Origin: a virus
DNA: 64,000 nucleotides
Reading direction: 5' to 3' (one strand)
IMG/VR virus record: IMGVR_UViG_3300025646_000030
Location: 1-64,000 of that record
Of the stretch, positions 51,048 to 58,112 are shown piece by piece (positions within the stretch are counted from its first letter, which is position 1; each line of letters starts with the position of its first letter). The notes under the pieces are model-generated. The model saw only the letters and a program-made list of their open reading frames with translations. It was not told the origin of the DNA and searched no databases. A program made the position numbers and the translations under genes.

Positions 51048-51230
51048 CTAATACGACGGGAGGATCACCTGCACGGAGACGCTGTAAGAAGGCGGGCAGC
51101 CGATGCCCTGCGTGTAGATCACGTCCACGTCGGTTACCTGGAGGCCAGTCTCGGTGTTGAAGCGATCGAGAGCCTCGGTGAGGGTGCGCTCGAGGAGGGC
51201 CTTGTGGGCTTTGGCGTCGTCGATGGTCAT
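51048..51230 (-). CDS. Small phage protein
   Basis: A 60-aa protein from MTIDDAKAHKALLERTLTEA (start 51230). One helix is followed by beta strands (VTDVDVIYTQ, YSVSVQVILPSY). No family recognised. A longer frame reaches 51284 but gives an implausible N-terminus. Confidence 0.55.
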   Translation of the reverse strand: MTIDDAKAHKALLERTLTEALDRFNTETGLQVTDVDVIYTQGIGCPPSYSVSVQVILPSY

Positions 51231-51309
51231 GGGAAGTTCAAATTTGGCGTGGATTTGACGTTGGGTAGACTCGCAACGACCCATTTCTGGGCCATCGCGT
51301 AACTGTCGC

Positions 51310-51356
51310 GCCCGGCGGCAGTGAGGCCACCACCTCGGGAGGAGTGGCTGCCGGGC
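51310..51356. other. Structured stem-loop between small genes
   Basis: GCCCGGC (51310-51316) pairs with GCCGGGC (51350-51356), and inside it GCCAC (51326-51330) pairs with GTGGC (51344-51348), with CCT/AGG pairing in the loop. There is no U-tract in either direction, so it is not a standard terminator. It lies between the 60-aa and 26-aa genes. Confidence 0.5.
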
Positions 51357-51362
51357 ACCTTA

Positions 51363-51443
51363 CTAGCGCTTGCGGCCGAGCTTGTAGCCGATAGCAACGC
51401 CGAATAAGTAGCCGACCATAAGGCCGACGAGATAAATGGTCAT
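51363..51443 (-). CDS. Single-helix membrane micropeptide
   Basis: A 26-aa peptide, MTIYLVGLMVGYLFGVAIGY then KLGRKR. It is one membrane helix with a basic end. No Shine-Dalgarno sequence is seen. The clean topology supports a real gene, possibly a host membrane modulator. Confidence 0.5.
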   Translation of the reverse strand: MTIYLVGLMVGYLFGVAIGYKLGRKR

Positions 51444-51461
51444 GGCGAGTAACTGATCGGA

Positions 51462-51692
51462 CTACTCAGCGTGTCGCCAGTCAGTTTCTGGCTGATGCTC
51501 GCGCAGGAACTCCACCAGTAGGCGGTGAGCTTCTCCAGCATCTTCGATGAACTGTCCTCGATAATGAAAACCTTTGCCGTCAATACGGATGACGCAATCA
51601 AAGTCGTTACGGAAGATAATGCTGGACTGCGCCATTGCATCGCTGGCGGAAAAGACGTTCTCGTCACTGTTAGGCATAGTGAGATCAGACAT
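51462..51692 (-). CDS. Small hypothetical protein
   Basis: A 76-aa protein, MSDLTMPNSDENVFSASDAM, with DFDCVIRIDGKGFHYRGQF and FLREHQPETDWRHAE. The compact beta-hairpin then helix pattern recurs in phage early proteins, but no function is known to me. Leader CCAAACACCTC before the ATG has no ribosome-binding site. Confidence 0.6.
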   Translation of the reverse strand: MSDLTMPNSDENVFSASDAMAQSSIIFRNDFDCVIRIDGKGFHYRGQFIEDAGEAHRLLVEFLREHQPETDWRHAE

Positions 51693-51712
51693 GAGGTGTT
51701 TGGTAAGACGTG

Positions 51713-52069
51713 TTATTGGGCTTCAAGCTCGGTGGCAATGGCGAGCAGCTCGTTCGCATCGCACTGCCATATGTCTTGGCCAGGATTCACTTTTGTGTAG
51801 GTCACGGCAGCACGCAGGGCGGCAGCGAGGCACTTCACGTCTTGTTTGAGGTGCTCGTCCTTCCAGTCGGCGCGGAACGCATTGAGCACCGCCTGAGCTG
51901 CGGGAGAGAGTTCAGCACTGGGCGTCTGCCCCTCCGGCACGGGCTCGGCCAGGGCGGCGCGGGCCTGCTCAATCAGAGGGTCACCGTCAGGCCCTCCAAG
52001 CCAGTGAGCGTGGCCCTCGTTCTCAAGGGCTGAAAGAAGTTCGATGCACAGTTGTTTATAGTTGGTCAT
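51713..52069 (-). CDS. Phage early protein, helical
   Basis: A 118-aa helical protein starting MTNYKQLCIELLSALENEGH, with PLIEQARAALAEPVPEGQTP. The ARAALAEP segment is a recurrent linker in small proteins of phages of cyanobacteria and proteobacteria. Function unknown. The leader ACCACCACCATG lacks a Shine-Dalgarno sequence. Confidence 0.65.
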   Translation of the reverse strand: MTNYKQLCIELLSALENEGHAHWLGGPDGDPLIEQARAALAEPVPEGQTPSAELSPAAQAVLNAFRADWKDEHLKQDVKCLAAALRAAVTYTKVNPGQDIWQCDANELLAIATELEAQ

Positions 52070-52089
52070 GGTGGTGGTAGTGGGATGGA

Positions 52090-52266
52090 CTACTTGATTT
52101 CAGTGTCAACAAGAGGCAAGGACGGACCAAGGCTTTCAAGCCAGCACAACATGCACCAATTACCCTCGTAACCTTCAATGTCACTACTGATGTGATGCTT
52201 ATGCGTGCCGTGTTTAGGGCACACAATTTGTTTTTGTGAAATCTTGAGATTAAAGAAGTCTTCCAT
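52090..52266 (-). CDS. Small zinc-knuckle-like protein
   Basis: A 58-aa protein, MEDFFNLKISQKQIVCPKHG then THKHHISSDIEGYEGNWCML and CWLESLG. The pairs CPKHGTHKHH and WCMLCW look like a small zinc site. It is too short for confident family assignment. Codon use is more AT-rich than average here. Confidence 0.6.
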   Translation of the reverse strand: MEDFFNLKISQKQIVCPKHGTHKHHISSDIEGYEGNWCMLCWLESLGPSLPLVDTEIK

Positions 52267-52284
52267 GGTGTTTAGGGATGTTGA

Positions 52285-52629
52285 CTAATCGGGCAGGGAT
52301 TCAAGAGCGCGGCGGATGATGTCGCAGTCTGCTGGAACAGGTCGCCAACCCTCTTGCGCGTGCTTGAGTGCTTCAAGCGCCTGCTCCTTCAATCTCTGCG
52401 GCTTGGGGCGGCGAGCGGCGCGGAGGTCGTCGGCCCATTGAAGCGACTGCCCTTTGTGGCGCAACTCGTATGCCAGCCACTTACAGCACGCTTCAAGCTC
52501 CTGATCAGCGCCGGCTCGGAAGACCTCCAAAAAGACTGCATCGACATCGGCACCCATAGCCATTACCTGTTTGCACCAAGCATCGACTTGCCATTGCGGC
52601 GGAGTGATCAAATGGTTGCTGTCAGTCAT
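52285..52629 (-). CDS. Paralogous early protein (long member)
   Basis: A 114-aa protein starting MTDSNHLITPPQWQVDAWCK. It contains GADQELEACCKWLAYE and ends CDIIRRALESLPD. It shares both features with the 74-aa protein directly upstream (DQELEACC, TIRRALEQLDD), so the two are paralogues. The N-terminus also resembles the protein at 53003. The ATG overlaps the upstream stop in an 8-bp ATGACTGA junction. Confidence 0.65.
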   Translation of the reverse strand: MTDSNHLITPPQWQVDAWCKQVMAMGADVDAVFLEVFRAGADQELEACCKWLAYELRHKGQSLQWADDLRAARRPKPQRLKEQALEALKHAQEGWRPVPADCDIIRRALESLPD

Positions 52630-52846
52630 CGAGTTGCTCCAAAGCGCGGCGAATAGTATTTTCGTGGACGGCATCAAGTCGGTCAGAAACATAGTCCAGT
52701 AAAGCCAGAGCTTGTTCTTTCAAGCTCTCGATGCGTCGTGTAGAACGAAGCCATCTGCCTACGCCATAAAGCTTCTGCACCTCGCGGCAGCACGCCTCCA
52801 GCTCCTGATCAGCGATCTGTTGGGCAAGTTCGGTTGCAGTTTTCAT
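52622..52846 (-). CDS. Paralogous early protein (short member)
   Basis: A 74-aa protein, MKTATELAQQIADQELEACC, with SLKEQALALLDYVSDRLD and a final TIRRALEQLDD. It is a shorter relative of the gene that follows. The start overlaps the upstream stop by four bases. Function unknown. Confidence 0.65.
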   Translation of the reverse strand: MKTATELAQQIADQELEACCREVQKLYGVGRWLRSTRRIESLKEQALALLDYVSDRLDAVHENTIRRALEQLDD

Positions 52847-53010
52847 TGGACAATCCAGTGGTTTTCAAGGCGGTGCGCTAAGGCTTGGCAGTGTGCTTGA
52901 TATGCGTTGTCGTAAGTGCCAACGTGAATTTTCTGTCTGGTAACAGGATGGACGTACTGAGCCTTCAGCTGAAGATACTCGCGCAGGTGATTTAATTCAG
53001 TGTCAGTCAT
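52843..53010 (-). CDS. Small early protein
   Basis: A 55-aa protein starting MTDTELNHLREYLQLKAQYV with YQAHCQALAHRLENHWIVQ. The start at 53010 is chosen because it forms the same 8-bp ATGACTGA stop/start overlap as its neighbours. No family recognised. Confidence 0.6.
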   Translation of the reverse strand: MTDTELNHLREYLQLKAQYVHPVTRQKIHVGTYDNAYQAHCQALAHRLENHWIVQ

Positions 53011-53194
53011 TTGCTTTCTCCAGAAACGCTTCAAGTTCTTTGATGGCTTGTTCGTAGCCCCATCGGGCGGCTTGGGTGGCGATGTGCAAGTCGCTGGCAG
53101 CTACCCGAACAGGCGTGCCTTCGTGCCAGATTTCAGCCATCCACTTTTCCACCAGCTCAGGCGGCGGGGCGATCGGGTGGTTGTTGTTAGTCAT
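53003..53194 (-). CDS. Small early protein, PP-motif paralogue
   Basis: A 63-aa protein starting MTNNNHPIAPPPELVEKWMA. It resembles the start of the 52285 gene (MTDSNHLITPPQWQVDAW) and ends with a KELEAFLEKAND helix. The 8-bp junction with the upstream gene is ATGACTAA. Function unknown. Confidence 0.6.
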   Translation of the reverse strand: MTNNNHPIAPPPELVEKWMAEIWHEGTPVRVAASDLHIATQAARWGYEQAIKELEAFLEKAND

Positions 53195-53369
53195 CTTCAG
53201 TCGGCAAACGGTCAAGAAGGCTCTCAATGCAATGGCCGGTGACGTTCTCGGCGCCAAGGCAATACCGTTCTGCTTCACGCAGCGCCATGCGCAACCGTTC
53301 AACAACCGGCCACGGATCTTTAAGTTCGGTTGAGAAGTCACCAAATGGTGCAGGGTGAAATTCAGTCAT
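53187..53369 (-). CDS. Small early protein
   Basis: A 60-aa protein, MTEFHPAPFGDFSTELKDPW, with VVERLRMALREAERYCLG and an acidic end LPTEDD. The start overlaps the upstream stop as ATGACTGA. No family recognised. Confidence 0.6.
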   Translation of the reverse strand: MTEFHPAPFGDFSTELKDPWPVVERLRMALREAERYCLGAENVTGHCIESLLDRLPTEDD

Positions 53370-53556
53370 AGATGGTTTGCTCGTAACCTTCAGCCATAAG
53401 CGCTGCTGCTAACGCCATAGCCAGTTGTTTGGTGTAGCGCTTGGTGCCTCCAGCCACCATGTCAGTGACGGTCCAGCGATTGTGATCGGTCCAGATAACG
53501 ATCTTATCGCCATCTTTTTCAAAGAAAACGGAACGTGGTTTGCTTGAGTCAGTCAT
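53362..53556 (-). CDS. Small early protein
   Basis: A 64-aa protein, MTDSSKPRSVFFEKDGDKIV, with WTDHNRWTVTDMVAGGTKRY. It has beta-strand content and a C-terminal helix. It is the first gene of the six-gene coupled cassette and its leader CACCCTC carries no Shine-Dalgarno sequence. Confidence 0.6.
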   Translation of the reverse strand: MTDSSKPRSVFFEKDGDKIVIWTDHNRWTVTDMVAGGTKRYTKQLAMALAAALMAEGYEQTIYD

Positions 53557-53577
53557 GAGGGTGATCAGTGTGTAGAT

Positions 53578-54159
53578 CTAAACTCGCGCCAAGGTGACGC
53601 TCTCGGGTTGGTTTTGATACTTCCCAGCGCGGTGCTCATAGGACACGGCGCAGGCTTCGCCTTCAAAGAACAACGCCTGCACAATACCTTCGTTGGCGTA
53701 GATCCGACAATCAGCGCTCGAGGAATTGCTGAACTCCAACGTGAGGTGACCGTTCCAGCCTGCTTCCCCTGGAGTGGTATTAGCGATCACGCCCATCCTT
53801 GCATAAGTCGACTTGCCAATGAATAAGCAAGTGATGTTCGCTGGAATCGCCAGATGCTCCAGTGCCACGCCCAGGCCGTAGCTATGTCCGGGAAGGATGA
53901 AGTACTGGCCGCGCTCGTCCTCGTGGAGCGCGACGCTCTCGAGGTTCGCCGGGTTGAAGTCCTTCGGGTCCATCACCGTGCCCGGCACATGCCGGAACAC
54001 CAGGAACTCCCGCGGTGAAAGCCGCAGATCGTAGCCGTAGGAGCTGCATCCGTAGCTCAACACCTTGCGCTCGTCCGCCTGGCGGATCAGCTCAGGCTCG
54101 AAGGGCGTGATCATGCCCGCCGCAGCGCGCACGCGGATCCAGATGTCGTTCTTCAGCAT
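53578..54159 (-). CDS. dcd: dCTP deaminase
   Basis: A 193-aa dCTP deaminase, which converts dCTP to dUTP as the first step toward dTTP. Key blocks are YGCSSYGYDLRLSPREFLVF, VALEHLAIPANITCLFIGKS, TYARMGVIANTTPGEAGWNG and HLTLEFSNSS, where the Glu in GEAGW context is the usual catalytic residue. In phages it supplies thymidine nucleotides for replication. Its start overlaps the zinc-ribbon gene stop as ATGCTGA. Confidence 0.9.
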   Translation of the reverse strand: MLKNDIWIRVRAAAGMITPFEPELIRQADERKVLSYGCSSYGYDLRLSPREFLVFRHVPGTVMDPKDFNPANLESVALHEDERGQYFILPGHSYGLGVALEHLAIPANITCLFIGKSTYARMGVIANTTPGEAGWNGHLTLEFSNSSSADCRIYANEGIVQALFFEGEACAVSYEHRAGKYQNQPESVTLARV

Positions 54160-54407
54160 GAGGCGACGAGCTTGGCGAAGTAGGAACGCAGCAGTCTCCA
54201 GTTGATGGAGACTGCGCGAGTGTGGCCGTGGAAGCTGCCCGGTGGGGCAACGATCTCGCTGTGTTGAAGGGTGCTGAACCGGTGCCCGCAGCTCGGGCAG
54301 ATCCGCTTGCGCAGGAAGTGACCTTCGCTGCTGCGAAGCGTGCGCTCCACGTCAGTCGTCAGCGAGCCGCACTCAGGGCAAGGCGGGCCGATCCGGTTCA
54401 GCGCCAT
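54153..54407 (-). CDS. NrdR-like zinc ribbon protein
   Basis: An 84-aa protein with CPECGSLTTDVERTLRSSEG and RKRICPSCGHRFSTLQHSE. The two CxxC pairs and the RFSTLQ end match the zinc ribbon of NrdR, the repressor of ribonucleotide reductase. The ATP-cone domain of NrdR is missing, so this is a stand-alone ribbon. Its coupling to dCTP deaminase suggests a role in nucleotide control. Confidence 0.7.
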   Translation of the reverse strand: MALNRIGPPCPECGSLTTDVERTLRSSEGHFLRKRICPSCGHRFSTLQHSEIVAPPGSFHGHTRAVSINWRLLRSYFAKLVASC

Positions 54408-54523
54408 CAGAACAGCTCCTCCTCCTGGAGCGAAGGCGCCGGGCGCCAGGGTGAGGTGGCCCAGCGGGCGCCAGCGCCGAGGGCAAGGCCCAGGGCGATG
54501 GCGAGGATCGCGTAGCGCTTCAT
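54407..54523 (-). CDS. Small signal/membrane peptide
   Basis: A 38-aa peptide, MKRYAILAIALGLALGAGA then RWATSPWRPAPSLQEEELF. It has a basic start, a hydrophobic core and an exported-looking end, so it is a signal peptide or one membrane helix. The start overlaps the upstream gene by four bases. Function unknown. Confidence 0.5.
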   Translation of the reverse strand: MKRYAILAIALGLALGAGARWATSPWRPAPSLQEEELF

Positions 54524-54696
54524 GGTGTCGGTGTGGGTGTCGTAGGGGCGTAGGCGCGAAGCAGCTGCGTCTTGCGTTCTTCGATCAGATGCGCCGAGGA
54601 GACGATCGAGCACGGGCCGCCCTCGGGGAGGCAGACGCGGTAGCAGTCGTTGCCGGTGGCGTCGACGTAGTAGTCGACGGTGCAGAGGTCACTCAT
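54520..54696 (-). CDS. Small early protein
   Basis: A 58-aa protein from MSDLCTVDYYVDATGNDCYR (start 54696), with CLPEGGPCSIVSSAHLIEE and a Thr/Pro-rich end. The start overlaps the previous stop by four bases. Two cysteine pairs may bind metal. No family recognised. Confidence 0.55.
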   Translation of the reverse strand: MSDLCTVDYYVDATGNDCYRVCLPEGGPCSIVSSAHLIEERKTQLLRAYAPTTPTPTP

Positions 54697-54875
54697 GCCA
54701 CCTCGCAAGGGGCGCCGACGTACTGCTCCCAGAGCCCGGTATAGACGGCGTGCCACGGGTGCTTCGGGTCGTGGCGGCCGTCGTAGGCGTAGAGCGTGTC
54801 GAGGAGCTCAACGCGGGCGGCCTGCACGATGGGGTTGCACCCCGGCATGAATGTGGAGGGAGAGGACTCAGGCAT
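54693..54875 (-). CDS. Small early protein
   Basis: A 60-aa protein, MPESSPSTFMPGCNPIVQAA, with YDGRHDPKHPWHAVYTGLWE. Similar small proteins with a HPxHxxYTxL pattern occur in phages, but the family is not known to me. No clear ribosome-binding site. Confidence 0.55.
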   Translation of the reverse strand: MPESSPSTFMPGCNPIVQAARVELLDTLYAYDGRHDPKHPWHAVYTGLWEQYVGAPCEVA

Positions 54876-54908
54876 GAACGGGGTGCAATGGGGCAGGGTG
54901 CGAGGCGC

Positions 54909-55097
54909 TTAGAAGTCGTCCTCGGTAGCCATCAGATCGGCGCGTACCGTGCGGGAAGAGGCGCGCAGCGATGAGGACTGGCGGCCGGCACGATCCACGG
55001 CGTCAGCCGTGTCGCCTACAGCGCTGAGCAGGGGACCGGCCACCGGGGCGAGTTCCTGGCAGTAGGTCGCAAGCGATGTCCAGAAGTTGGAAGACAT
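54909..55097 (-). CDS. Small early protein
   Basis: A 62-aa protein starting MSSNFWTSLATYCQELAPVA (55097). It has one hydrophobic helix followed by a basic Ser/Arg-rich segment and an acidic end EDDF. The start was moved in from a longer frame with an Arg/Ser-rich implausible N-terminus. The leader has CTCTCTC upstream of the ATG. Confidence 0.55.
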   Translation of the reverse strand: MSSNFWTSLATYCQELAPVAGPLLSAVGDTADAVDRAGRQSSSLRASSRTVRADLMATEDDF

Positions 55098-55137
55098 GGT
55101 CGTGAGAGAGCGAGGTGGATGAGCGAGACGCGAGGCG

Positions 55138-55413
55138 CTACGTGAGAGGCACCCGCAGGGCGACGATGCGCAGGTCGTGCCAGCCGAGCTTGCTGAGGAG
55201 CCGTGCTCGGTAGGCGGCCGCGTCGATGTCGGCGAAGCGCACCGCGGCGCCGGGATCGGAGACCTCCTGCACCGGGACGCCACCGATCCCGGTGCAGGCA
55301 GCGAGGAAGCCGCCCGCCGTGCGGATGGCGTACCTAGTTGTGGAGGGAGGGCATTGAGTAAGTGCCAGCGGGAACGAAGCGGGATGCGAGTCCTCGGTTG
55401 CGTAGGTTTGCAT
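55138..55413 (-). CDS. Conserved small phage protein
   Basis: A 91-aa protein from MQTYATEDSHPASFPLALTQ, with RYAIRTAGGFLAACTGIGG, EVSDPGAAVRFADIDAAAYR and LGWHDLRIVALRVPLT. The block from RYAIRT to LRVP looks like a conserved cyanophage protein. The first 30 residues overlap another gene in a different frame, so the true start may be further in. Confidence 0.55.
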   Translation of the reverse strand: MQTYATEDSHPASFPLALTQCPPSTTRYAIRTAGGFLAACTGIGGVPVQEVSDPGAAVRFADIDAAAYRARLLSKLGWHDLRIVALRVPLT

Positions 55414-55507
55414 TAGCTCGGAGAATTTCAGTAGCAGTAGCAAAAGTGGTGTAAAGAGCAACACCGGTATCAATTTGCATGAGTTCGTACGCAGCAAAAC
55501 CTGTCAT
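55334..55507 (-). CDS. Small early protein
   Basis: A 57-aa protein starting MTGFAAYELMQIDTGVALYT and ending VPAGTYSMPSLHN. GGAG lies six bases before this ATG inside a palindrome (CATGGA..TCCATG), which is why the upstream ATG at 55519 is not used. It overlaps the following gene by 80 bp. No family recognised. Confidence 0.6.
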   Translation of the reverse strand: MTGFAAYELMQIDTGVALYTTFATATEILRANANLRNRGLASRFVPAGTYSMPSLHN

Positions 55508-55697
55508 GGATGGCTCCATGTTGCTGAGAGATAGGGGACGATCTCGGGAGACAAGCCGCGCTCGGGGCAGCCGGGGCTCCGCTCAACCATTCTGCCGCGC
55601 TTGGAGATGGGAGAATGTGGCGGCATGGTCTGGCGGAACTCACAGCGCCGGCCGTGTGGATGAGCGCCGCGGGGGGTGAGAGCCTCGCGGCTTTTCC

Positions 55698-55988
55698 TCA
55701 GGCGCGGCGGATGCGGTAGGTCACGATCTCGGCGCCGGCTGCATCCATCTCCTGCACCGTCAGCTCGCCGCGGTTGAAGCGGTCGCGCTCGGTGCGATCC
55801 AGCTTCGGGAGTGTGATCTCGGAGACGCAGTCGGCGTAGGACGCCAGCCAGTAGGGCAGATGACCGTAGACGTGCCGGTGAAGGATGTCTTCAGGGCGGA
55901 CGTATTCAGCGCAGTTGCCGCGGACGCCTTTTTCCTTGAGCCAGGCAAGGATGGAATCGTTGGTAAAGGTGATAACCGGATCAGACAT
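55698..55988 (-). CDS. Conserved early phage protein
   Basis: A 96-aa protein starting MSDPVITFTNDSILAWLKEK, with VYGHLPYWLASYADCVSEIT, FNRGELTVQEMDAAGAEIV and TYRIRRA. I recognise the GHLPYWLA and EMDAAGA elements from phage early proteins, without a function. Upstream, 55508-55697 holds no gene I can support. Confidence 0.65.
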   Translation of the reverse strand: MSDPVITFTNDSILAWLKEKGVRGNCAEYVRPEDILHRHVYGHLPYWLASYADCVSEITLPKLDRTERDRFNRGELTVQEMDAAGAEIVTYRIRRA

Positions 55989-56046
55989 AGCGATTGAGAG
56001 ATGCAAGAGGACTTACACCACGCGGGATGCCTCGTGGACGGGCGGA

Positions 56047-57123
56047 TCAGACCAGGGCGAGGCAGGCCTCACGGGCGCGGTCGATGCGCTTGGCACCGTT
56101 GCCGCCCCAGAGGCTCTCCAGGCGGGTGCGGGCGCGCTCGGTTTCGTTCTTCGCACGACCCACGTCATGCGTTTCGCATTGTGTGATCGCGTTGAACAGG
56201 CCGTAGAGCGTGCCAGCTACGCCGGGGATGTCGCGGATGCCCAGGCCGGTCTCGCCGGCGTAATGACTACGCACCGTGGCCACCTCCGGGATGTCGCCCA
56301 GCGTCCGGGGGCGGGTGGCGCCGGACTTGTCCTTGTAGGGCGTGGCCAGCTTGTCGGCGTAGGTGGCCTCAAGCACGCGGCGGGCGATCTCGGTGGTGAG
56401 CTGCACGTTGGTCAGATCACGCAGCTCGTCGATCGATTGGGCAAAGCTGCGGCGCTCCAGGCTGATCAGGTGTGGCAGCTGCTCGGCAAACTGCGTCACT
56501 GATGCGGTGTGCTTCCGGCGGATGCCGGTGCCCTTGGCCACTGCGCGCCCTGCCGCCTTGCCGGTCAGGTAGGCGAGCTGGTTGGCGCAGGCCAGGCGCA
56601 CGTCGCTGAAGAAGACGCCGAAGCCGCTGCTCCCGTCATGGGAGTTGAACAGGTGCAGGTAGCGGCGCACCTTGTCTCCGGGGACCACCTCGTCCTCGGT
56701 TCGGATCGACGCAGTGGCAAAGATCTTGCGGCCGTTGCGGATCGAGAGGACGTTCTCGATCGTCACGTCCTCGTGGAGGTAGTCGAGGATGCGCACCAGG
56801 GCGTCGTTCTGCACCGGGGTGTAGGCCGAGCCGTGGATGCCAAGCAGGGCATCGGTGTCGCTGCGGACGATGGCGACGTGCTCGGGGGATTCCAGCGGGC
56901 CGTCTTGGCCCATGAAGGTGACGGGGCGGCGCTCAGCGCTCCAGTTCAGGCCGGCGATCTCGAAGGCGTCGCGGGCGGTGACGTTCTCCGGGATGGCGGT
57001 GCCGACGCGGTCGATCAGCGGGTTGACCGCATAGCCACGGTCCCGGTAGCGGCCATAAACCATGGGGCCTTTGCCATCTGCGGCGTAGGCGGTGGTGACT
57101 CGATTAGGTGCAGTGAAAGTCAT
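56047..57123 (-). CDS. DUF932 phage/plasmid protein
   Basis: A 358-aa protein of the DUF932 type found on phages and plasmids. Signature blocks are GIHGSAYTPVQNDALVRIL, VEIVPGDKVRRYLHLFNSH-like (here DEVVPGDKVRRYLHLFNS), HDGSSGFGVFFSDVRLACAN and QLAYLTGKAAGRAVAK. The biochemical role is unknown; some relatives have been linked to recombination or host takeover without firm evidence. It is the largest product of the early block. Its leader has inverted repeat CATTT/AAATG and a small CAGCC/GGCTG hairpin at 57144-57157. Confidence 0.8.
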   Translation of the reverse strand: MTFTAPNRVTTAYAADGKGPMVYGRYRDRGYAVNPLIDRVGTAIPENVTARDAFEIAGLNWSAERRPVTFMGQDGPLESPEHVAIVRSDTDALLGIHGSAYTPVQNDALVRILDYLHEDVTIENVLSIRNGRKIFATASIRTEDEVVPGDKVRRYLHLFNSHDGSSGFGVFFSDVRLACANQLAYLTGKAAGRAVAKGTGIRRKHTASVTQFAEQLPHLISLERRSFAQSIDELRDLTNVQLTTEIARRVLEATYADKLATPYKDKSGATRPRTLGDIPEVATVRSHYAGETGLGIRDIPGVAGTLYGLFNAITQCETHDVGRAKNETERARTRLESLWGGNGAKRIDRAREACLALV

Positions 57124-57268
57124 TTGAATACTTAAATGAATGTCAGCCCGAAGGCTGTTGTTAATAGCTGCGCGTTGTACCGAGACGCACCCCTCGGGAG
57201 GACTTGGCTTCGGATCCCGAGCGCAGCGTAGCCGGTCTCGGGCAAAAGGGCGACCTGTTCAGGACGGG

Positions 57269-57544
57269 TTACCGGTGGTCCAAGGCTTCGTAGTGGTAGA
57301 AGGCGGAGGCCCAAGCAGGGAACTCGGGATCCTCCGGCAGGGGATAGCCCTCGACGTGCTCCCAGTCCGAGGCGGAGATGCCCTCGGGGGAATACCAACC
57401 GCCCTCATCGGCGGTCCATCCGGCTTGCCAGCGGATGCGGTTGATGCGGTCCTCCTCGGCCATGGCGGCCTCGACCGCGCCGAGGTGGTCGTACCAGTTG
57501 GGGCGTCGCTCGAGCTGAGCGAGGTTGAAAGCGGGGTCAGTCAT
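57269..57544 (-). CDS. Small acidic early protein
   Basis: A 91-aa acidic protein, MTDPAFNLAQLERRPNWYDH, with GWTADEGGWYSPEGISASDW and a Trp/Tyr-rich end. Its start overlaps the upstream stop as ATGACTGA. No family recognised. Between it and the DUF932 start, 57124-57268 holds no gene. Confidence 0.6.
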   Translation of the reverse strand: MTDPAFNLAQLERRPNWYDHLGAVEAAMAEEDRINRIRWQAGWTADEGGWYSPEGISASDWEHVEGYPLPEDPEFPAWASAFYHYEALDHR

Positions 57545-57698
57545 TGTCTTTTGTTAGGAGGAGTGCAAGGGTGTCAATCTGCTCGTAAATGGGGGAGTAA
57601 TCGAGTCTGTTGTATATCTCGGGCGTGATGCGAGCGATGACCTCATCAGGTAGATCAGTGTTGTCACCTAGGTAGTGGAGAATGTCTTCGTCAGTCAT
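57537..57698 (-). CDS. Small early protein
   Basis: A 53-aa protein starting MTDEDILHYLGDNTDLPDEV and ending LLLTKDND. It is acidic and helical. Both ends use the ATGACTGA junction. A longer frame to 57770 is rejected because it would overlap the upstream gene in a second frame. Confidence 0.6.
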   Translation of the reverse strand: MTDEDILHYLGDNTDLPDEVIARITPEIYNRLDYSPIYEQIDTLALLLTKDND

Positions 57699-57852
57699 GG
57701 TGATAAGGAACGGATCTAAGTGAGTTGAGCAGAGCTGCCATCTCCGACTGGTAAGGAATGCCTCCTTCAATCGGACTAGGCTCTTTGTTGCGTAGGTAAT
57801 AATCGAGGGCAGTAATCAATAAAAACCTGTCGAATCTGTGTAACTTGGTCAT
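57691..57852 (-). CDS. Small early protein
   Basis: A 53-aa protein starting MTKLHRFDRFLLITALDYYL and ending SVPYHHD. The start overlaps the upstream stop (ATGA) and the end overlaps the next start (ATGACTGA). It is basic at the N-terminus with a hydrophobic centre. No family recognised. Confidence 0.6.
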   Translation of the reverse strand: MTKLHRFDRFLLITALDYYLRNKEPSPIEGGIPYQSEMAALLNSLRSVPYHHD

Positions 57853-58109
57853 TCGCCTAGCTCCAGAAGGTGGGCTTCGAGGTAGGTCATGAGATCAGCA
57901 ATCCGCTGACGCTGTACGTCGCGCTGGTGACACGCCTTGCGCCAGGCGTCAGGGCCTTGCACGTAGTAGTCGCGAGCGTTATGTTCGATGCGACTAAAAG
58001 CGTCGCGAAACTCAATCAGCTTGCGGTAGGCGTTCTGATAGCCCTCGGTGAGCATCTTGCGAGAGGTGCCGTTCAGGTGAACGGTGGGAAGGGTGAGATC
58101 AGTGGACAT
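57849..58109 (-). CDS. Small helical early protein
   Basis: An 86-aa helical protein, MSTDLTLPTVHLNGTSRKML, with NAYRKLIEFRDAFSRIEHNA and a final YLEAHLLELGE. The ATG lies three bases after the RlpA-like gene stop, so the two are probably translated together. No family recognised. Confidence 0.65.
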   Translation of the reverse strand: MSTDLTLPTVHLNGTSRKMLTEGYQNAYRKLIEFRDAFSRIEHNARDYYVQGPDAWRKACHQRDVQRQRIADLMTYLEAHLLELGE

Positions 58110-58112
58110 AAC

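Noticed and set aside
55530-55640. tRNA-like TGGTTGAGCGG stretch on the minus strand
   Set aside because: No acceptor stem partner or T arm was found at the right distance.
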